DNA from: Bog-473 sp963836605
GTDB taxonomy: Bacteria; Actinomycetota; Acidimicrobiia; Acidimicrobiales; RAAP-2
Direction: 5' to 3'
NCBI GenBank assembly: GCA_963836605.1
Contig: CAWIKB010000011.1
Location: 620,001 to 684,000 of the forward strand
DNA: 64,000 bases
The notes below the pieces were generated by a model. That model made no database searches, was not told where the DNA came from, and was given only the letters and a program-made list of their open reading frames with translations. Below are positions 59,124 through 64,000 of this stretch, piece after piece (within the stretch, counting starts at the first letter, position 1; each line of letters begins with the position of its first letter). The translations under genes were made by a program, and so were the position numbers.

Positions 59124-59924
59124 ATGAGCCAGTACGAGGTACCTGCTGCACTCGAGGTCCTGATCGACGGTCCGGTGCGGGTGGTCCGCTTGAACCGACC
59201 CGACGACCTCAATGCCACCAACCACGAGCTCCACCAAGGATTGGCTGAGCTCTTCCCCCAGATCGACGCCGACACCGAGGCCCGAGCGGTTGTCCTCACG
59301 GGCAACGGCCGCGCCTTCTCGGCCGGCGGTGACTTCACCTATCTGGACGAGCTCATTCGTGATCCGGTGCTTCGGAAGGAATCACTCACCCATGGCCGGC
59401 AGATCGTGACCGGAATGTCCGGATGTCGCGTGCCGATCGTGGCCGCGGTCAACGGTCCGGCCGTGGGATTGGGCTGCAGTCTCGTCGCGCTCTCCGACAT
59501 CGTGTTCATGGCCGAGAGCACCCACCTGGCCGATCCCCATGTCCTCCTGGGCTTGGTGGCCGCCGACGGCGGCCCCGTGACCTGGCCGCTCATGATGAGC
59601 CTGCAACTCGCCAAGGAATATGCCCTGACCGGCGATCGCATTCCGGCCAAGCGAGCCGCCGAGATCGGCTTGGTGAACCATGTCTGCCCGGACGACGAGG
59701 TGCTCGCGCAGGCCACGGCCTGCGCGCACCGCATCGCCAAGCTGCCCCAGCGGGCCGTCGAGGACACCAAGCGCATCATCAACATGCACCTCGAGCGGGC
59801 CATTCTGGCCACCCTCGACTTTGCACTGAGCGCCGAAGACCGATCATTCGGGTCGCCAGAATTGCGGGCCAACATCGATCGCCTTCAGATGCAGGCGGCC
59901 GAGAAGGCCACGCCCACGTCGTAG
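59124..59924 (+). CDS. enoyl-CoA hydratase/isomerase family protein
   Basis: The 266-residue crotonase-fold protein has ARAVVLTGNGRAFSAGGDFTYLDEL, AAVNGPAVGLGCSLVALSDIV and HVLLGLVAADGGPVTWPLM. The Asp-rich loop differs from the other hydratases here, so a different acyl-CoA is likely. ATG at 59124 gives the family start MSQYEVPAALEVL; a GTG at 59061 would add 21 atypical residues. Confidence 0.9.
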   Translation: MSQYEVPAALEVLIDGPVRVVRLNRPDDLNATNHELHQGLAELFPQIDADTEARAVVLTGNGRAFSAGGDFTYLDELIRDPVLRKESLTHGRQIVTGMSGCRVPIVAAVNGPAVGLGCSLVALSDIVFMAESTHLADPHVLLGLVAADGGPVTWPLMMSLQLAKEYALTGDRIPAKRAAEIGLVNHVCPDDEVLAQATACAHRIAKLPQRAVEDTKRIINMHLERAILATLDFALSAEDRSFGSPELRANIDRLQMQAAEKATPTS

Positions 59925-60038
59925 CGCAGCAACGCACGGAAGCCCCGGTTCGGATCGGCTCAGCAGGGGAGAATCCTGTTCTTTGGAGATGAGTCACTGG
60001 TAGCCCCAGCGAGAGACTCTCCGTTCACCCAGGTCAGG

Positions 60039-60044
60039 TAAACT
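60039..60044 (+). promoter_or_regulatory. -10 (TAAACT) seven bases before an ATG start
   Basis: TAAACT ends 7 bases before the ATG at 60052, with no ribosome site, a further leaderless-type layout. Confidence 0.45.
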
Positions 60045-60051
60045 CTGCGCC

Positions 60052-60762
60052 ATGCCGAGAAGCCAATTGCCGCCTGATGAGGCCGAAGCGGGCGGGCAGA
60101 GCTGGCGCGAGCAGGCCGTGTCGCGATCCCTCGATACGGCTCGAGTCCGAGCCGAGGTCCGGGTCCAGCGTTTTCTCGACGCGGCAACTGAACTCTTCAA
60201 CTCCAATTCGGGGAAGGAATTCACCGTCCAGGAAGTGGTCGAACGCTCCGGGCAGTCACTGCGCAGCTTCTACCAATATTTTGGGGGCAAGCACGATCTG
60301 CTCCTGGCCCTGTTCGAAGAGTCGGTGCAGGCCACGGCCCGCCAACTGGAGGAGCGGCTGGCCGGGAGAGAGGGCGGTCTCGACCGTCTGCATTGTTTCG
60401 TGGTGGAGTACTACCGCATCTGCCGGCCCACCCGGCCGGGGGAGGCCAGCCCGAACGGGCGCGCCCCTTTCATGACCGAGTTCGCCCAGCAACTGTTGAC
60501 GGCCCATCCCAAGGAAGCGGCGCGGGTGTTTTCGCCCGTCGTCACCCTGTTTGAAGGCGTGCTCGACGAGGCAGTCGCAGACGGAGCGATCCGGGCCGGC
60601 GTGAGCGACGGGCCCGTTGTCGGCATTGTGCTCGAAGCCATCATGTTCAACGCGTTCTCTTCGACCATCGGGGGCGTCTCCGTCCGCGCTCACGATGACA
60701 ACGAGGCCGAATACCTGTGGACTTTCGTCCTTCAGGGCATTGGCAGCGGCGCAACCGCCTGA
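60052..60762 (+). CDS. TetR/AcrR-family transcriptional regulator
   Basis: The 236-residue protein has FLDAATELFNSNSGKEFTVQEVVERSGQSLRSFYQYFGGKHDLLLALF, a TetR-type helix-turn-helix preceded by an unusual polar N-terminus (PPDEAEAGGQSWREQAVSRS). It is convergent with the acyl-CoA dehydrogenase at 60783. Confidence 0.92.
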   Translation: MPRSQLPPDEAEAGGQSWREQAVSRSLDTARVRAEVRVQRFLDAATELFNSNSGKEFTVQEVVERSGQSLRSFYQYFGGKHDLLLALFEESVQATARQLEERLAGREGGLDRLHCFVVEYYRICRPTRPGEASPNGRAPFMTEFAQQLLTAHPKEAARVFSPVVTLFEGVLDEAVADGAIRAGVSDGPVVGIVLEAIMFNAFSSTIGGVSVRAHDDNEAEYLWTFVLQGIGSGATA

Positions 60763-60782
60763 TCCAACGGTCGGTTACCGGC

Positions 60783-61913
60783 TCAGCTCGCGGGCAGGCC
60801 CAGAATGCGGCTGGCCACCAGGTTTCGTTGGATCTGTGACGTGCCCCCCATGACGCTCTGGGCCCGGCTGTAGAGATACGTGTTCAACGCGGTGTCGTCT
60901 CCCCCTCCTTGAGCACTGCCGCCGATGGCCAAGGTGGCGTGCCCGACCGACTGCTCGGTCCAGGTCATAAGGAGCTTGTCGACTGACCCTTCCGGGCCAT
61001 GGGAGATGCCGTTGAGGCGGTCGGAGAGGCGCCGTCGGACATGCAGGCGCAGCATCTCGACCTCGACGATGGCCCAGCCCAGGTCCCGGATCTGGTCCTC
61101 CCGGAAGGCCCTGGGATTGCCCTTGACCTGGCGCGTGAGGTCGTTCACCACCTTGCTGTAACGAGCGACGTATCCCAACTCTCCCGGTTCTCGCTCGTGG
61201 CTGACGATGGTCATGGCCAGGCGCCATCCTTCGCCGGGACCGCCGACCATGTTGGACAGCGGGACCCGGGCGCCGTCGAAGTCGACTTCACCGAATTCCT
61301 TGGTGATCCCGTTGATCATGCGGAGGGGCCGCTGCTCGATGCCGGGCTGGTGCATGGGCACCGCAAAGGCTGAGATACCGCGATGCGTAGCCGCCTCATG
61401 GTCGGTGCGGGCGAGGACGAGACACCAATCGGCATCATCGGAGTAACTGGTCCACACCTTGTGGCCCGAGATGACGAAGTCGTCGCCGTCGAGATCGGCT
61501 CGGGTCCGAAGCGAGGCCAGATCGGAACCGGCGTCCGGCTCGCTGAAGCCCTGACACCACCGGTCGCGACCACTGATGATCCCGGGAAGGAACCGGGCCT
61601 GTATGTCCTCGTTGCCGTGCTCGAGGATGCCGTGGACGAGATACCCCAGGCTGGGACGGGGCGGCGTGCCGGCGGCGGCCAACTCCTCGTCGACGATGAC
61701 GTCGTAGACCGAGGGTAACCCCTGACCGCCGATCTCGGTGGGCCACGACATGCCGAAGAAGCCGGCGTCGAAGAGCGACCGGTGCCAGGCGGCGGCGCCC
61801 TTCCAATAATCATCGTCGGTAGAGGAAGTGGGAAGACCCGGATCGTTGTCCTGCAGCCAGAGGCGCAACCGCCCCCGGAAGGCTGCCTCTTCGGGTGAAT
61901 CCCGGAAATCCAC
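60783..61913 (-). CDS. acyl-CoA dehydrogenase (catalytic-type partner)
   Basis: The 376-residue protein starts MDFRDSPEEAAFRGRLRLWL, has the FAD-loop motif GFSEPDAGSDLASLRTRA and VWTSYSDDADWCLVLARTD, and ends GGTSQIQRNLVASRILGLPAS. Its start codon immediately follows the stop of the second dehydrogenase gene. Two adjacent, unequal acyl-CoA dehydrogenases often form an alpha2beta2 enzyme in actinobacterial side-chain degradation, by analogy with FadE pairs. Confidence 0.93.
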   Translation of the reverse strand: MDFRDSPEEAAFRGRLRLWLQDNDPGLPTSSTDDDYWKGAAAWHRSLFDAGFFGMSWPTEIGGQGLPSVYDVIVDEELAAAGTPPRPSLGYLVHGILEHGNEDIQARFLPGIISGRDRWCQGFSEPDAGSDLASLRTRADLDGDDFVISGHKVWTSYSDDADWCLVLARTDHEAATHRGISAFAVPMHQPGIEQRPLRMINGITKEFGEVDFDGARVPLSNMVGGPGEGWRLAMTIVSHEREPGELGYVARYSKVVNDLTRQVKGNPRAFREDQIRDLGWAIVEVEMLRLHVRRRLSDRLNGISHGPEGSVDKLLMTWTEQSVGHATLAIGGSAQGGGDDTALNTYLYSRAQSVMGGTSQIQRNLVASRILGLPAS

Positions 61914-62933
61914 TCAGGCCCCGATTCCGTAGTGCACCAGGACCCGGTCCATGCTGGCCCCGGTACCGCCGAGGAGATCGGAGGACAGGAGGGCGCGTCG
62001 CAAATAGACGTGCGCCAAGCACTCCCAGGTGTTGCCGATGCCCCCGTGGACCTGGATGGCGGTCTCGCACACGTCGAGCGCCGCCCGGGCGCAATAGGCC
62101 TTGGCGACCGCGGCGGCGGCCAGCGCCTCTTCGGCCGGGAGGGCATCGACGGCCCACGCCGCATGCAGGGCGATGCTGCGGGATCCCTCCATGAGCACGA
62201 AGGCATCGGCCAGCATGTGCTGCACGGCCTGGAATGATCCGATGGCGGCCCCGTACTGCTGGCGGAGAGCGGCGTACTCAGTCGCCAGGCGCACGGCGCC
62301 ACGCATGATGCCGACCAGGTCGGCCCCGGCCAGGGCCAGGCCCAGGGCGGTCCAACGGACCAGGTCGTCGTCGTTGATGAGCCGGTCCGCCACCGGGATG
62401 GCACCGGTCATCGGTCCGCCCAACCGCTTGGCCGGTCGGGTGAGATCGACCTGATGCTCCCCGGGGGCCAGTTCGATCTGCAGCAACCGATGGCCGCCGG
62501 GACCGGAGGACAAGAGCAATGCGTGGGCTGATCTGTGGGCATCGACGGCCACCGCGGACGCGGCGTCACCCATGGTGTCGGCGATCGAGAGCAGATCGGG
62601 TGTGAAGGCCACCGTCTCAATGGATCCACTGACGGGGGCGCCGGTCACTCGGCGGAGTTCCCCGGCCAGGATCGGACCGATGAAGGGAAGGTCGGCCAGC
62701 CCCCGGCCCAGCTCTTCGGCGATGAGTGCGACTTCGACGCCCGACGTCAGGGGTTGGCCCTCGTCGCCGCCGTCTCGCAATTCCCGCCAGCCCGACGATG
62801 ACACGGCCGCGTCCAGCTTGGCGCGGCGCGCGGGGTCGCCGATCTCGCCGACGGCGTGTGGTCCGAGCTGATCGACCACCCGGGCGGCGGATTGGCGTAG
62901 GGCCTCCTGCTCGGTGGAGAGGCGGACGTCCAT
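61914..62933 (-). CDS. acyl-CoA dehydrogenase-like protein (partner subunit)
   Basis: The 339-residue protein begins MDVRLSTEQEALRQSAARVV and has a dehydrogenase-like C-terminal helix bundle (YAALRQQYGAAIGSFQAVQHMLADAFVLMEGSR, IQVHGGIGNTWECLAHVYLRRAL). It lacks the EPDAGSD-type FAD loop and the GGTSQIQRN ending, so it may be the non-catalytic half of a heteromeric pair with the product at 60783. ATG at 62933 overlaps the ligase stop by one base (TGATG). Confidence 0.88.
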   Translation of the reverse strand: MDVRLSTEQEALRQSAARVVDQLGPHAVGEIGDPARRAKLDAAVSSSGWRELRDGGDEGQPLTSGVEVALIAEELGRGLADLPFIGPILAGELRRVTGAPVSGSIETVAFTPDLLSIADTMGDAASAVAVDAHRSAHALLLSSGPGGHRLLQIELAPGEHQVDLTRPAKRLGGPMTGAIPVADRLINDDDLVRWTALGLALAGADLVGIMRGAVRLATEYAALRQQYGAAIGSFQAVQHMLADAFVLMEGSRSIALHAAWAVDALPAEEALAAAAVAKAYCARAALDVCETAIQVHGGIGNTWECLAHVYLRRALLSSDLLGGTGASMDRVLVHYGIGA

Positions 62934-64000
62934 CAGGCCGGCGGCGCGGAGTCGGCGTGGGCGGCCATCCATTCGTCCCGCAGGACGCGCCGCAACACCT
63001 TGCCCGAGGGCAGCCGTGGGATGGTGTCGACGTGCACCACGTCGTACAGGCGCTTGTACGTAGCGAGTGATTCGGCCACCACATCCTCGAGGGCACCGTC
63101 CGCCAGGGGCACGGACCGATCCAGTTGCACCGCAGCCACCGGCAGCTCGCCCGCCCGTTGGTCGGGGACGCCGAACACCGCACAATCGAGCACGGCCGGG
63201 TGCCCGTGCAGGACAGCCTCCAACTCCGCGGGCGCCACCTGGAAGCCGTTGACCTTGATCATCTCCTTCGACCGATCGGTCAGATGGACCCAACCCTCCG
63301 GCTCGAGCCAGCCGACGTCGCCCGTGCGGTACCAACCGTCGACCATGACGTCGGCCGTGGAGCTCTCGGGCAGGTACCCGGCCATGACCGAAGGGCTCAA
63401 GACTTGGATCTCACCGATCTCGCCGCTCGGAAGGATGGCGCCGGTATCGAGGTCGGCGATCCGCAGCGAAATGCCAGCCGGTGGCAGTCCGGCCGAATCC
63501 AGCCGCCACGCCTCGGGGCGCTCGATCGGATTGGCCGAGATCACCGGGACTTCGCTGGCCCCGTAGGCCGGCAACCAGCGGACGCCGGTGCGTTCGGTCA
63601 CCACCCGGGCCACGCTCTCGGTCACCGGGGTGGCGCCCCACATGATGTAGCGCAGGGAGGAGAGGTCGTACTCTTCGAGCCGAGGATGATTGGCCAGGGC
63701 CAGGGCGATCGGCGCGACCGCCATCTCGAGCGTCATGCGCTCCGACTCGATGCGGCGCAACACCTCGTCGAGGTCGAATCGCCGATGCAATCGCACACTG
63801 GCCCCCGCCGCGGTGGCGGTGAGCAGGTTCAGCAGCCCGAGGATGTGCGAGGGCGGGGTGGCCACCTGGAAGCGGTCGTCGCGGCCGAGACCGAGCACCT
63901 TGACCCAGTCAGCCGTGGCCTGCCCCATGGAGGCATGGGTGTGGCGCACCGCTTTGGGCAGCCCCGTGGTGCCGGAGCTGAAGACCAGGACCGCATCGTC
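62933..64000 (-). CDS. AMP-forming acyl-CoA ligase, 5' end outside the window
   Basis: The 355 visible residues, open to the window edge, begin in frame with VFSSGTTGLPKAVRHTHASM, the ANL P-loop. They include YGASEVP, a GWYRTGDVGWLEPEGWVHLTDRSKEMIKVNGFQVAPAELE hinge and RLPSGKVLRRVLRDEW with the C-terminal lysine. It should activate a carboxylic acid for the downstream dehydrogenase pair. Its N-terminus lies beyond base 64000. Confidence 0.93.
   Translation of the reverse strand, partial: DDAVLVFSSGTTGLPKAVRHTHASMGQATADWVKVLGLGRDDRFQVATPPSHILGLLNLLTATAAGASVRLHRRFDLDEVLRRIESERMTLEMAVAPIALALANHPRLEEYDLSSLRYIMWGATPVTESVARVVTERTGVRWLPAYGASEVPVISANPIERPEAWRLDSAGLPPAGISLRIADLDTGAILPSGEIGEIQVLSPSVMAGYLPESSTADVMVDGWYRTGDVGWLEPEGWVHLTDRSKEMIKVNGFQVAPAELEAVLHGHPAVLDCAVFGVPDQRAGELPVAAVQLDRSVPLADGALEDVVAESLATYKRLYDVVHVDTIPRLPSGKVLRRVLRDEWMAAHADSAPPA

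Noticed and set aside
1..64000. Riboswitches and 16S/23S/5S rRNA genes
   Set aside because: No conserved rRNA segments or recognisable riboswitch cores were seen on either strand; only the tRNA-Ser was identified as an RNA gene.

Overview
The window is GC-rich, densely packed bacterial chromosome with short gaps and many same-strand gene pairs joined by 4-base ATGA or GTGA overlaps. A high-GC actinomycete, perhaps close to Acidimicrobiia, fits best: there are flavin/F420-type luciferase-like oxidoreductases, a P450, many TetR regulators, acyl-CoA dehydrogenases and enoyl-CoA hydratases, an actinobacterial-type SOS box (CGAAC-N4-GTTCG) before recA, and several genes whose -10 box lies 6-7 bases before the start codon (leaderless mRNAs). 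The taxonomic placement is inference. I see no rRNA, CRISPR array, phage or insertion-sequence gene; there is one tRNA (Ser-GCT).

Layout. 0-19.4 kb is a catabolic region: luciferase-like oxidoreductase + TetR; P450; a minus-strand operon of TetR, acyl-CoA ligase, amidohydrolase and acyl-CoA dehydrogenase; aldehyde dehydrogenase; esterase; SDR; a thiolase-like protein with an OB domain coupled to a thiolase; a solute-binding-type protein without a signal peptide; then enoyl-CoA hydratase, a second luciferase-like oxidoreductase and a second amidohydrolase. Five promoters here share an AT-rich element that aligns on RATATG, which may mark a regulon. 19.4-40.1 kb is mostly housekeeping and envelope: a hemolysin III-like protein, serB, a hexapeptide acyltransferase, a Tat-exported dimethylformamidase-like protein, a DUF3048 lipoprotein, an intein-containing recA with its SOS box, two paralogous secreted proteins, a macro-domain protein, a GT39/GT2-GtrA pair, YceI, a two-component system, cinA, pgsA, rimO and tRNA-Ser. 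40.1-64 kb returns to accessory metabolism: TetR, a PhyH-like dioxygenase, a hydrolase and an enoyl-CoA hydratase; a transport operon; then SDR, hydratases, an APH-like kinase, a quinone-oxidoreductase-type MDR enzyme, TetR genes, two acyl-CoA dehydrogenases and an acyl-CoA ligase that runs off the edge.

The most unusual system is the minus-strand operon at 53.3-44.2 kb. It encodes a GH3 beta-glucosidase, an exported LivK-like binding protein, a chain in which an MFS transporter is fused to a LivF ATPase, and a chain in which LivH, LivM and LivG are fused. A branched-chain-amino-acid-type ABC importer is thus condensed into two large polypeptides, with an extra secondary-transporter module and a glycosidase. 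All three junctions are tightly spaced (two ATGA overlaps, one 52-base gap). A divergent TetR gene and a 13-base tandem repeat at the promoter suggest local control. The likely substrate is a glycosylated or aromatic/terpenoid compound, but this is inference.
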